From: Phragmites australis
Lineage: Eukaryota; Streptophyta; Magnoliopsida; Poales; Poaceae
DNA: 64,000 bases
Assembly: GCF_958298935.1 (NCBI RefSeq)
Contig: NC_084924.1
Coordinates: forward strand, 9,052,001-9,116,000
Direction of reading: 5' to 3'
Shown here piece after piece: positions 47,001-58,615 of this stretch (its first letter is position 1; each line of letters starts with the position of its first letter). Below the pieces are notes generated by a model that was given only the letters and a program-made list of their open reading frames with translations, was not told the DNA's origin and ran no database searches. The translations under genes were made by a program, and so were the position numbers.

Positions 47001-47884
47001 TCCTAAACCTTGCGCCTCATGATAGTCACAGAACAAGGAATAAGTTTGAAATACAACAGTGACACATTGCACATAATGTGAAGCAGGGGGTTAGTTCAGA
47101 ACTAGATAGTTTGGGAGAGAACAAACAACAAATAAACATAGAGTTTAAAACAACAGGATACTCCATGCAATAGATAAGGCCACCATTTGGTCCCAACCCA
47201 AGCTCCTCCATAACATCATCCAATGATATGAGCTCTCTAATATCTACAAAGATGCCAAAAAGCCAAATAAGAACCATGTCTAAATTCGCACATACAAAGC
47301 ATAGAAACATCCTTACCCATATCTACAGGATAGTTGAAATGCTCTGCAGCTGGATCGAGATTGACTATATGAATTGTCCTGCCCACGGTCTGGCAATGGT
47401 CGTACAAACTGGAGCAGTAAGTTGACTGCACAGCATCAACAACTGATTAGAGCAAGCCATTCTCATGTTCTCCCTAATCAAACCCTAACCAATGTGCAAC
47501 GCGTATGCACACTTGCAATAAATTTTTGCCGGTTCTCTTACATGTATATGTGTACCCATCCCACGAATCGTGAAAATGAACTAAGCAATAGAAATAGAGC
47601 AGAGGAAATCGCCTCACGTAGGGAATGAACCCCCACTAGAACAGCACTAACTAAATCCGATAAGAGCTAGCAGAAATTAAAACGCAATAGCGCAAGCAGC
47701 ACCATCAGAGCCCTAATCGATCAAAGCAATGAACCAATTCTCACCGAACCCTAATCAGCGACGGGGATCAAAACCAAGCATCTCGCGACCACAGCAACCC
47801 CTCCGAAAAGGAGGCGAGCGAGGAGTCGGGGATCCTCACCTTGCCGCTCCCGGCGGGGCCGATGACGAGCTGCGCGTACCCCAT
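44081..47884 (-). CDS. GPN3: GPN-loop GTPase 3 (nine exons, 267 aa)
   Basis: Exons on the minus strand: 47884-47840, 47425-47317, 47243-47162, 46751-46666, 46339-46236, 46149-46019, 45937-45844, 44833-44778, 44177-44081. They join in frame to 804 nt ending in TAG. The protein starts [17 protein letters not shown] (P-loop, residues 8-17) and continues with [16 protein letters not shown]. The family-defining GPN loop is at residues 69-71 ([10 protein letters not shown]), the G3 motif DCPGQ at 105-109 and the G4-type SKMD at 173-176. The C-terminus is acidic (FDPEDDD). GPN3 works with GPN1 in assembly and nuclear import of RNA polymerase II. The length matches the family (about 270-280 aa). All motifs are intact. 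Intron 3 is U12-type. Introns 5 to 8 are AT-rich and hold nothing else recognisable. Confidence 0.95.
46752..47161 (-). other. U12-type GT-AG intron (GPN3 intron 3)
   Basis: On the minus strand exon 3 ends TGCATGGA and the intron begins GTATCCTGTT, matching the U12 donor GTATCCT. It ends TTCCTTAACAAAGCCTCAG; TTCCTTAAC (46770-46762) is the exact U12 branch consensus, about 11 nt from the AG. No typical polypyrimidine tract precedes the AG. The join gives [15 protein letters not shown], consistent with the family. Confidence 0.88.
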
Positions 47885-47960
47885 GGCGGCGCAAGGGCGG
47901 CGGGGTGGAGCAGGGAGTAGGGTGTGGCCGTGTGGGGAGCGAGCGGCGTGTGGGGTCTAT
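47885..47960 (-). promoter_or_regulatory. GPN3 5' leader and proximal promoter
   Basis: Short GC-rich leader upstream of the ATG (context GGCGCCGCCATGG is close to a strong plant start context). It is followed by AT-rich sequence from about 47970. No clear TATA box. Confidence 0.4.
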
Positions 47961-48059
47961 GGGGGCAGGATGGGAAAAAATCCAAACATAGGTCAGAAAC
48001 CACTATATTTATTAAAATAGATAATATAGTATGTCAAATATGCGAAAAAAAAAGATGGA

Positions 48060-48142
48060 TCCGCCTATATTCGATACAGTACCAAAAACACCTTATATTC
48101 TGAGGTACCAAATACGGTGTACAGTACCGTATATAGGCCGGA
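48060..48142. repeat. Short inverted repeat around CCTATATNCGGTACNGTAC
   Basis: CCTATATTCGATACAGTACC at 48063 is inverted as GGTGTACAGTACCGTATATAGG ending near 48140. It may be a terminal piece of the Mutator-type element that follows; no partner was found at the other side. Confidence 0.35.
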
Positions 48143-49250
48143 TGTGGTGCTCACGTTATGTTTTGTCCCCGCGACTTTTAGCCCTCGTGCTGCCATGTTT
48201 TGTTATAAGATGAGAGCGCGGTGATAAGAAGCCACAGCGCGAGTAGAGAAGAGACGAGCAGCAGCGCAAGGTGAGGAGAAGTAGCAGGGCGAGAAGATAA
48301 GAAGTAGCGCGAGGTGAGGAGTACCAGCAGCACGAGGAGAGGAAAATAAGCCCGAGGTGAGAAATAGCAGCAGCGCGAGTTACAGTAAGTAATTAAATTA
48401 TGTATTTAATTAATACTCATAACAATAATTGTAATTAGAGTAAATAGATTGTTTAATCTATTCAATTATATTTGTTTAATTTTTGCTTAATTTGATTATA
48501 TGAATTTGATTATTTGCTTAGTCAGTGTAATAGTAATTAACATGAATTTGTATAATAGTGATTATTTGCTTAGTCCGAGTAAGTAGATTATATAATAGTA
48601 ATTAGTGTGAATTCAATTAGTCAGTGTAATTAGATTATTTAATTAGTTTAATAATATGGTGGTCTAGTGATGATACTTTGTGCTAGTGGTAGTGTAGGGT
48701 GATAGCCTAGTGTATGTATGTTCTTCATAGATGTAAGTAAGGTGTCGGTGTAATAAGAGAAAAAAGGAAAAAATAAATTTTAAAAATATTCAAAAAACTT
48801 GGGTTGAATAAAAATATTTGATTAAAATCACAATGCACCGAAAAATTACCAAATTAATTTTTTAATTAATTGTGGTGTGCGTCTGTTTAATTCGTATTTT
48901 AATTTAATCCATTAAAACAGTGGTGCGTACCGAATAGCTGCATGACCAAAGAGGTGGTTAGGAATGAGATGTGATGTGAATGATGGATGGACAGTGGTGT
49001 AAACCTGTTTAATTATATTTTAATTCAATCTTAAATATTAATTATTTTATTTGAGTTCAATATTGATGATTTAATTAGCATGGTTAATTAATTAGATATT
49101 AGCATTGTTAAGTATTGTACTATTTAATTTACATTGTTAATTTATTTATTATTTATCGATGGACGAAACTAGTTGTGTATAGTACATACATCTAATTAGT
49201 TATTTTATTACATATATCTTTGTTTAGCAGATACGGTACGATTTTCCATA
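48143..49250. other. Non-coding region upstream of the Mutator transposase relic
   Basis: Begins with a purine-rich stretch (AGCGCGAGGTGAGGAG repeated in variants, 48220-48385), followed by strongly AT-rich DNA. It probably belongs to the 5' part of the MULE. No gene is supported. Confidence 0.35.
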
Positions 49251-49254
49251 TTTA

Positions 49255-51850
49255 TTATGGAGAATGTCCAGTAGTTTTGTACAAGAGGCTCGTAATAATT
49301 CAGAACTAACAGAATATAGAGAGTTCAGTTGAGGTACCTAATGACCTAGATGACTTGAAATCACATGTTATGAGCATTTTGTGTGTGAACCAGCAATCTC
49401 ATACCGATGTCCTGGAGGGTGTGCGGCCACAATTTGATCCAAATAGCTTGGTCGTTGTCCATACATTGTTCGAGATGAGAAGGAACAATGTATGAGCTTT
49501 GTACTCATGCAAGGTATTAGAGGAGAACTTTGATATGTGGTGTACGTAAATGTAGTATCACGACTGGTGCAAGATGATACAATGACTACTATGGAAGGAT
49601 CATATCAGCAGATGATGTATGAAGAGGATGGAGGGTATATCGGGGAGGGCAGTTCTGATAGAGAGGGAGTTAGAGTGGACCCTTCTGAGGTAGATGCGAG
49701 ATGTATAGATGATGAAGATGGTGGTAGCGGGAATGAAAAAGCTGTTGACAACGATAACTTGGTACCGGCGATCCGGTACTTTCGTAGTGCTGGGCTGTTG
49801 GATTGTGCTGTCATTGAGTATAACACATTATCTAACTAGGGATACCAGAATAGCGACATCCAGGTGGGACAATAGTTTCGTAATAGGGGGAGGTCATCCA
49901 CTTTATTAGCAACTATGTTTTAATAACAAGAAGGGACCACAAGTGTGTCCGATCTAACCCTACGGAGTATGAGGTCAAGTATATCAAGCACCTGAATTGT
50001 CCTTACTTTGTACGAGCATGTAAGTTGAAATATGGGAAATATTTTGTGATCAGTAGATACACTTCACATACATACAACGAAGAGGCTATTAGGAATGTGA
50101 ACTAAGCCGTTGATGCGAGATTCATAGCCTAACTCCTCATCACCCTTGTTAGCACAGACATTTATTTGTCGCCAAAATTCATTATAGAGGAGGTGCAGAC
50201 TAAGATGGGTATGCTAATCAATTATCACACCACGTGGCAAGCGAAGCAGAAGGCATTGAAGATCTTGTTTGGAAACTTCGAGTAGTCTTATAACTATGCT
50301 TCAAGGCTAATGCAGAAGATTGTCTTGACAAATCTAGGGACTCAGTGAGTCATAGCGAATGAGCCAATCAAGCTATAGGATGGATCATACAGCACCACTG
50401 ATCGATACCTCATTAGGTTATTCTGGTCCTTTGGACAATGTATCCAAGCTTTCAGACATTGCAGGCCGGTTGTATGTGTTGATGCCATATTTCTGAGCGG
50501 CAAGTACCATGGTACCCTTATGACAGCGATAGCAGCGGATGCAAATAATCAAATCATTTTTCTTGCCTTTTCAATGGTTGAGAGTGAGAACAAGGATAGC
50601 TGGTTGTGGTTCCTCACTTTGGTGAGGACATATGTCGTGGGCAACAAGGAATGATTTTACATCATCTTAGATCGCAACAAAGGCCTTCTGCATGCGTTGG
50701 ATGTGCTACATGATAGTACAAACTACTCCATTGTATGGCATAATGTGGAGAGAACATGGTGCATGTGACACTTAGGAGCAAACCTATACACAAGGTACTG
50801 CATCGAGTCTCTTGTAAAAAGATTCAAAGGGTTATGTCTGCAGAACTAATAGGCAAAGTTCAACGAGATATGGAGAGAGTTAAATGGGAACACTCGGAAG
50901 ATGATGGTAGAGCAACAAGCATAAGAGGACCATCTGCGAATGAAAATGGTTAGGGGACAAACTATCGTTAGTTGTTCACATGCTATGTTTAGATAGTGGA
51001 TAGCGGGGAAGCCGACGAAGTGTTGGGCCCTAATCCATGACACTCACGGTACCAGGTTAGCATATAGAATTTTAATGATCATATTGTATCATTTCTTATA
51101 CAAATAGGCCTTTTAAAATTATTGTATCTCATCTTAAGTACATTATCATGACAATAAACATAGCGGAGGCGTTCAACAATGTCCTAAAGGGAGTACGGGG
51201 CCTCCCATTATGTGTCATCATTGAGCTCACATTCTATAGAACGGTGGACTACTTTCGAGACCATGGTAATGCTGCTATGAATTACAGCATGCGGTTTGCA
51301 TCTAAGGTGGAGGAAATCATATCCAGAAGGATGAACAAGGAACACTTTCAACGGATGAGGATTATGACCTAGCCAACACTGAATTCGAGGTCATATGCCA
51401 CCGTAGGTATGCTTCAAGATATAGCGCAGGGGATATCATGCAACAATGTCAACTTAGGCCTCACGAGATGAAGTGAACATGCAATAAGCCAAAACTACAC
51501 CATATCATGTGCTCGCATGTCTTAGTCGCTTGCAAGACCATGGACGGCAATGACGGATCACAGTACGTAGCACCGTACTTCACGATCGATGCATTAAGGA
51601 GCATATGGCTTCCAAAAATATGGTCATTCAACAGCGGAAGCAGCTACAAAATGACTGAGGGGCCTAAGTGGATAATTTATCCCTGAACACGACGCGCAGA
51701 TCCTGAAAGGCCTAGAGTCATGAGGCTGTAAGGTGACATGGATGAAGCAGATACTGTTGACGGTCTACGCAAGTGCAAACTGTACAAACAACCTGGCTAT
51801 GACAAGAGGACATGCCCGACCAGACAGTAAACTATCAGGTCACTATCGAA
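49255..51850 (+). pseudogene. Mutator-like (mudrA) transposase pseudogene
   Basis: In order on the plus strand: N-terminal acidic region (49590-49840), EYEVKYIKHLNCPYFVRACKL (about 49970), the MULE core VDAIFLSGKYHGTLMTAIAAD, then SENKDSWLWFLTLVR (50480-50640) and LDRNKGLLHAL. Next is TINIAEAFNNVLKGVRGLP (51150) and a SWIM-type zinc finger region TCNKPKLHHI.CSHVLVAC (51480-51530), whose first cysteine codon is now TGA. The last segment is a zinc-knuckle remnant KLYKQPGYDKRTCPT with lost Cys/His residues. The arrangement is that of a complete mudrA transposase. Many in-frame stops and shifts make it dead. The first catalytic Asp in VDAIF is present. Confidence 0.85.
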
Positions 51851-52157
51851 CTATAGTGTATTAGAGTTGTTGTATTTTAGTTTGTTGTTTGAAGTTATTC
51901 ACAATCATGGTTTGTACTCTAAATTGTTATTCACCTATTAGTTATACTACTTATTTTATAATATACGTATGGTACTGGCATCACATAAGATGTTTTTTTA
52001 TTGAACCATGAAGCTTGTTATTCACCTATTATTGAACCATAAAGCTTGTAATGTATTCTAATTTGTTATTCACATACTTATTGAATCATGAAGCTTGTAA
52101 TATATTCTACTTTTTTATTCACCTACTTATTGAATCATGTAGCTTGAAATCATTGTC

Positions 52158-52855
52158 ATGGCTCATGGTGGTCTTCCTGAGCTTCTTCAGTAGCGGTACG
52201 ATGAGAACCATAAGGGACAGATGATTTCACAGGGCAGCAGCTACCATGATTATATGTACTTTTTAATTACCATGATAATTTGCTACTAACTCGGTACATG
52301 TATGTGATACCTTTTGCAGTTACTTCCGTTGCGAGCTCGGAGTGTCCACACGATTAAGGAGTTAGACCCTCGATTCTACGAGCCACTCGCACAGGTAGGG
52401 CTACAACCTTTCGCTCTCATGATGGCTGAAGCTCCAATGGTGGGGGGTGGCAGGACACCTCTCTTGCCAATTGAGGAGCCACTACTCACAGGTCCCGTCG
52501 GCAGGTGGCGGTCTGAGACACATATGTTTCACTTTCATTTTAACGAGATGACTGTAATATTGAGGGATGTGGCCATGCTGACCAGGCTGCCAATCAGGGG
52601 CATCCCGTTAGTAGTTTCGCGGCCACCCAAAAAGCAGTGGAAAGGTTACGTTGAGGGTAGATAATTATTTGTTATTTAATGCACTTTAAATATTGTAGTG
52701 CTATTAAAGCTTTATTGACCCTTTGCGTCTTGTAGGTTTTGTGTGCAATATGACAAAAAGGATGCTGGTCTCTCTATGTCCTAGATTCATGGGCTATCAT
52801 AGTTCGATCCAGCCGGATGTGGACGAGGCTACAATTATTATCGAGGGTTAATCTC
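52158..52855 (+). pseudogene. Plant mobile domain (PMD) protein, 5' part, MULE-associated
   Basis: The start MAHGGLPELLQ is followed by a TAG (probably from CAG) and RYDENHKGQ. After an intron-like gap, ARSVHTIKELDPRFYEPLAQ, GRWRSETHMFHFHFNEMTV and DVAMLTRLPIRGIPLV follow (52330-52620). This is the N-terminal signature of the plant mobile domain, found in MAIN/MAIL proteins and in some MULE and retroelement ORFs. It lies 0.3 kb downstream of the mudrA relic in the same orientation. It is therefore most likely the second ORF of the same MULE. It is cut by the gypsy insertion at 52856. Confidence 0.7.
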
Positions 52856-53714
52856 TGACAATGATTTTAGGGTATGCTAGATAGTAGGTGCGTGAATGGT
52901 GTTTGAAGAACTGGATGTGTGTGTAGACGGTGAACTCGGGGACATAGAGAGTTATACATGTTCGGGCCTCTCGGAGGATAATAGCCCTACGTCATGTGTG
53001 TTATGGAGGATCTCAATTGATTGCAGATGATATTCTAGCTGGTTGCCAGACTTGATCTCTCTCATACAAACGGGGTCCTCATCCCTTTATATAGTAGAGA
53101 GGAGAACTTACATGTGGGTCCAAACAGAAAACCTCTGCTCATCCTAATATCTAACTCAAACCATCATTACAGAGGACAAGGCGTGCCCACTTTCTCTGAA
53201 GGCTCCGTATATCCTATCATTGTGCGCCGTCGTGCTAGCTTGCAAAGTCCCACTCCGTAACATTCAATGCTACGAAACGGGACAATGCCCTTATGCGTCG
53301 TCCCCGTCCACTTGCCTGGTTGGGTTGCTGATTACATCCCATCAGTCGTAAGCCACCGTTCTGGTCTGCAATGTTCCGCCCCACAGCATTTAATGCTACA
53401 AGATGGGACAATGTCCCTCTGCGCTGTCCATGACTTCGTCCACTGGGGTTTGCGCCTGGGGAAGGAAAACACTTGAGTGGATGTCAGTATATGTGCTTTG
53501 GACAGATTGTGTCAAATCTGTCCTTGCGACCAGTGGGGCTGGTCACGGGTTTATGCAATGGCGTAGGGAGACCAGTCACGTAGGCATTATACTGGTTGCT
53601 GGAGCCATATCATAGTCGCACGATAGGCCAATTTTTGGGAAATATACACCTCTAGTAGTTAAGTTCTCGGTGGGGCCCGTTAGCTAGGGTACCCCTTTAC
53701 TCCATACACCGACA
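52856..53714 (-). repeat. 3' LTR of the truncated gypsy element
   Basis: 859 bp, TGACAATG... to ...CACCGACA on the plus strand, with the TG/CA ends expected on the minus strand. CCTTTATATAGTAG near 53094 lies within it. Confidence 0.7.
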
Positions 53715-55429
53715 TTAGCTCTCAAGCCTCCCCATGACTGTGGGCTAGCCTGGTCGTGCCACTTGGGTCCTGGGCAAACATAGTTCGCCCAGGGAGTGGT
53801 CGTTGATGCCGTCAGTCCTCAAAGTTCAACTCTGAACTTCGCGTCACGTGGGGAGGTTTAAGTGTCTTGAGAGAGAGAAGAGGGTACGACAGAGAGAGAT
53901 ATTGATTGCCACTGGACCGAAAGGACTCTTGGTTCCTTCTGTGCGCCCCCTCGAGTTTCGAGCGGTTTGAATGTCGCGCTGGTTGGGGCGCCGCTGAGGT
54001 CTTTGAAAGGATGAGTGTTTGATGACCTTTTGATCCACCCCCTCACCTTCCTTCTTACCTTCAGGCCTTTAGTACTAGAGTCCATTCATCTCTATCCCGT
54101 CTCATGTTTTGCTCCATAGCGTAGGCAAGCCCTGAGGCCATGGAGTACTCCCCTCCTTCATAGCTGGAGAGGTCGATGATCTTAGATGACTCGACAAAGG
54201 TGGGGTCACCTCCGACTCTGGATCTGCTTGCCGTGGTGCTTCCAGAGGTGGCATTTGACGCGGATATGCTTGTGAGGTCGAAGCTGATGCTTGCAAGATT
54301 GAAGAAGGCGATCATCAAGCTTACGCCCTTCCAAAGAAGGCCGCCTTCTGCTTGTTCATCTCGCTCTCCCGCCTGGGTGGATCCCCGAGGTCATCGATAT
54401 TTCTGATGATGAGGAGGGGATCGATTGAGACCTTCTGAAGAAGGAGATCGATGAAAAGGAAGAGTTAGAGATGAAGCGGAAGGGAGGTCCTTAGGGTGCG
54501 CTGGGGCCGGTCATCAGCTCCAGTATGGCTTTTGCGTTAGCCACCTTTCCCGACCCTTATGCAGGTCATCGTCCGATCCCCAGAGTGGTGAGCTACCGTT
54601 CCAGGGAGGAGTATAAGAGGCTCCTTGACTTGTTTAGAGGCAGATAGAGGCGAGAGTCTAACGGACTCTTTCTGTCAACTTCGCGCTAGTCATTTGAGTC
54701 AGGGTGGATAGGGCAAGCATGTACTAGGATAGTTAGCCCGATTGGATGTAACTAGTCGGCTTGTAACCTATCCTCTATATGAATGGAAAATGCTGAGGCT
54801 TTACGATGTCCATCTTTGTTTCGGCCCCCTCCCAGGGCCTCACCGATGGCCAGAGGACCAAATAGGAGTCCCACGATTAATTGGACCGATTACCTCGAAC
54901 CACTGTTTGGAGTTTTCAGAAAACCTTCCCAGTGTTTATGCGACAAATTGGCTCTAATTGTCCCATCCCGCTCGCTAGTCAGGTTCTTGGGGCGTAGAAC
55001 AGATCATAGCTCGACAAGTCCGTCGGTGGCAACCAACGCTCGGCCCGAGTGAGGACTTATGGCATTGTAGTCGTTATTTCCGGCCGCTCGTAGCCCGGTC
55101 ATCGCGCTTGGATACGGGATGGGGCTTTGCATTGTTCTGGGTTCTCTAGCCTCCTTGTTGTTTGGTGCCCTGGTCGCCAGGTTCTGTAGTGGCTGTCAAG
55201 TGTGATCGCGTGCTATGGTCGGAGAACCAATCTATCAGGAGCCTGTTGCTGGTCGGAAAGTCCTGCAAAATAGGGAGTTTGGTTGTTTGAATTTGAGAAC
55301 TTACCGGTCGTATTCCACGCTTGTCTAGAAGGTCCTACAAAATAGAGAAACAAACCTGTTTTCGAGCGACCCTACACATAGAACTTGCACAATAGGGTGA
55401 TGTTCCAGGAGTTGTGTAATTCACGACGT
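53715..55429. other. 3' non-coding part of the gypsy element
   Basis: Between the integrase end and the 3' LTR lie 1.7 kb with only short overlapping frames and no known domain. Grass gypsy elements often carry such a long non-coding or extra-ORF segment at this place. Confidence 0.45.
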
Positions 55430-57783
55430 CCTCTATGGCTAACTTGAATGCACCAGGTCGGGTGACATCGACCACTTTATAGGGCTCCTCCTACTTGGGA
55501 GAGAGTTTATTCCGACCGGTCTTATTCTGAATTTGTCTAAGGACTAGATCGCCTACAACCAGTGTTTGTTCTCGCACTTTCCGGTCGTGGTAGCATCTGA
55601 GGCTCTGCTGATATCGGGCAGCTCGAATCAAAGAACGATCGTGAAACTCTTTGATCAGGTTTATGTCATCCTCTCATCGCTCCACCTGGTCATCGTCTGA
55701 GTAGTTGCTGACTCGAGGTGACTGGAGGGTGATTTCTGAGAGGAGCATTGCTTCAGCGCCAAAAAACCAAGAAGAAAGGGGTTTCAATCGTAGCCTGACA
55801 AGGGGTCGTTCGCAGCTACCAGAGTAATGTGTGGGAGTTCTTCCACCCAACATCTTGAATAGCTTTTAAGCTGATCAAAGACCCAGGTTTTGATCCCTTG
55901 AAGTATCGTCTCATTCGCCCTTTGAACCTGTCCGTTGCTTTGGTGGCGAGCCATAGACGTATAGCAAACCTTGGTCCCGATTTCTTCGCAGTAGTCTTGG
56001 AAAGCACTACTGGTGAATTGAGTTTCGTTGTCTATGATTATACGGTTTGGACTGCCAAACCGCACTACCAGCACTCGTATGAACTTAATCGTTGTCTTGG
56101 CGGTGATCTTCCAGACGGGTTCAGCCTCTATCACTTAGTGAACTTGTCGATGGCCACGAACAGGAATTCAAAATTGCCTAAGGTTTTGGGGAACAGTCCC
56201 ACGATATCAAGCCCCTAGAGAGCGAAAGGCCAAGAAAGTGGTATGGTTTGCAGTGTCTGGGCTGGTAGGTTGGTATTTTGGTCATGGTACTGACACGACT
56301 CGTACTGTTTCACCAGCTCACAGGTATCCTGGAGGGTAGTGGGTCAATAGAATCCTTACCGGAATGCTTTTTCCGACAAGGGTGCGATATAAAGCGTGGC
56401 TACCACATATGCCTCCGTGGATATCAGAAAGCAATGTGCTCCCCTCTTCCTAAGTGATGCATTTCAGCAAAAGGTCATTGCTCCCTCGGCGGTAGAGGCA
56501 TCCCTCTATCAAGGAGTATCTACGAGCTTGTTGCGAGACGTTTTCTACTGATGAATCCTCATCAGGGACTGCTCGATTCTGAAGGTAGTCCAAGATTTGA
56601 TCCATCCAGGTCGTACCCAAATCGAGCAGGGTGACCACATGATGGCCGCCCGAGGTCGACGGTACTGAAGGAGAGTTGCCTCCAAAGGTGTTGCCTCGGG
56701 AGCTCCGTTTTCGAGCGGAGCATCCCCTTCACCTTGGCCAGAGATCACGGTGGATGGTCGTGAGAGTCTTTCTTCAAAGACTCTGATCGGGACAGGTTCA
56801 CGAGAAGAAGCTAGACTGGCCAGCTCATCATCTTAGAAATTGTCCTTGCGAGGGACGAGCTTGACCTCAAAGCCGATGAAGCGTCGCTCTAGTCTTCTCA
56901 CTTCGGTGAGGTATGCTGCCATTATCAGGTCAGAGCACTAAAACTCTTTTTGCACCTGGATCATGACTAGTAGTGAGTCTCCTATCGCTTATAGTTCTTT
57001 AATCCCAAGTGTGGAGGTTGCTCGCATTCCTCACAAGATGTCCTCATATTCAGCAGTGTTATTAGTGGCTGGAAAATATAATTGAACTATGTACCTGAGG
57101 ATGTTGCCTGTAGGTAAGGTCAAAACCACTCATGCCCCAGCTCCCTTTAGTGTGAATGACCCGTCGAAGTGCATGATCCAGTGCTCGTCTGCCTCTGGTC
57201 ACTGTACCTACTCGGGCTCGAAGGACGACAACTCGGCAACAAAGTCGGCCAGCGCCTGAGAATTGATAAAAGTTTGGGGGATGAACTAGAGATCGAATCC
57301 CTTGAGCTCTACTGCCCACTTTGATGTTCTTCTTGTCACATCTCTATTATGGAGAATTTCCCTAATTGGGAACGAGAAAATCACCTTAATTTTGTGAGCT
57401 TGAAATTAGTGTATGAGCTTGCGAGAGGCTATCAGGATGGCGTATAACAGTTTCTGAGCCTGTGGGTACCAAGCCTTCGCGTCGTGAAGGACCTCACTAA
57501 CGTAATATACTGGTCGTTGGAGGCCTTCCCGCTCAACGATCAGGATTATGCTTGCGACCTGTGGTGTTGAGGCAACATAGCGCAAGAGCTCCTTGTCGGG
57601 TCGAGGCGAGGTTAGTACAGGAGGGGAGGAAAGGTACCTTTTGAGCTCTTGGAATACTGCTTCTGCCTCCGGCATCCACTGGGAGTGGTCATTTTTCTTC
57701 AGGAGTTTGAAGAGCGGCAGCCCCTTCTCCCCTAGCCTTGAGATGAACCTGCTTTGGAGCGTGATGAACCCATAAGGGCACAA
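55430..57783 (-). pseudogene. Gypsy pol fragment: RT thumb/RNase H to integrase
   Basis: The minus strand gives, from right to left, [20 protein letters not shown] and [19 protein letters not shown] (57760-57410; RT connection/RNase H). It continues with an RNase H remnant with a shifted frame (57320-57060), a linker (56640-56450), and the integrase core with RIIIDNETQFTSSAFQDYCEE and HQSNGQVQRANE (56134-55784). The integrase C-terminal region has RYQQSLRCYHDRKV, VLRQIQNKTGRNKLSPKWE (55620-55490). Frames are broken by several stops and shifts. Catalytic-type D and E residues of the integrase core remain, but the protein cannot be made. Confidence 0.85.
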
Positions 57784-57790
57784 TCACGAG

Positions 57791-58425
57791 AGGCACATTC
57801 AGCTTTGGAGCGTCATATATCACGTTCCAGTGCTTAGGACAAGGAGTGCACGTAGGCTCCTGCGCCCGAGCAGTGTACACTGGGTTCACAGGCCCCGCAT
57901 TGGACACAACCTCCTCAAACTACGCTGACACCTCTGTCTGTAGTATCGACTCATTACGAGGATGTCGTTGACTAATCACAGCAGACACCTGACTGGAGCA
58001 GCACACATGATTTTGACTAACCTGCTGTAGTGCAGGCTGTCAGCTTCACCGAGCTCCTCACCGCACAATACCACCAATATCATGATGCACCTAGGGGTTC
58101 ACAGTGGTATCAGCAGGGCGAGCCTTCGACATACCGAACTCCATCGGAGCACGTTCTAGGGGCCTCCACACTGGCGCATGAGGATCCTTCGTCATGGTAC
58201 ATGCAGGACAGAGTTAGCGGGGTGGGATACACGTTCGGTGGGGCCCCCACAGGGCAGGACGATGATGATGACGAGCAAGGGAACACGTGGCAGGGGCCAG
58301 CACAGGTCACTGGTATGAGGGTCACACACCCACTAAACGTGTACACTCTTGGGGATTACGCGACGTCATCCTCATCATCGAGTCGTCGCGCAGTTGTTCG
58401 GTGCACTTGTACTTGTTAATGACAC
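57791..58425 (+). pseudogene. Probable 3' part of the PMD gene
   Basis: Follows directly after the gypsy sequence. A plus-strand frame (58030-58419) encodes a low-complexity Gln/Ser/Gly-rich tail with QDDDDDEQGN and YTLGDYATSSSSSSRR, the kind of C-terminus seen after plant mobile domains in transposons. No domain is left that proves the link; the position and orientation make it likely. Confidence 0.4.
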
Positions 58426-58615
58426 ATGTATTATTGACTTTATTGTCGTAGTCATTCCTATTATGTATTATTCACTGTATTGTTAATTTAATTATTTTTA
58501 ATTTATGTAATATTTGTCAAATAATTCTGGTACATAACTTTAATTGTTACTTATTTATTAAGCTTTATTACATATTAATTATATATTTAATACTTGTTTA
58601 ATGTTTCTTAAATAA

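Larger units (their letters stand above)
52856..57790 (-). mobile_element. Truncated Ty3/gypsy retrotransposon inserted in the PMD gene
   Basis: The left end is an LTR (52856-53714) in minus orientation: on the minus strand it starts TGTCGGTGTATGG and ends CATTGTCA. A polypurine-like GGGGAGGCTTGAGAGC lies just before it at 53737-53718 on the minus strand, so this is the 3' LTR. Internal pol sequence runs up to about 57783. Gag, protease, the reverse-transcriptase catalytic core and the 5' LTR are missing. At 57790 the sequence changes to non-retroelement DNA. The word GCTTTGGAGCGT occurs on both sides of this border (57752 and 57803), suggesting a deletion between short repeats. Confidence 0.75.

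Noticed and set aside
54061..54406. Short frames on both strands between the gypsy integrase and LTR
   Set aside because: They match no gag, pol or aspartic-protease motif and are probably non-coding retroelement DNA.
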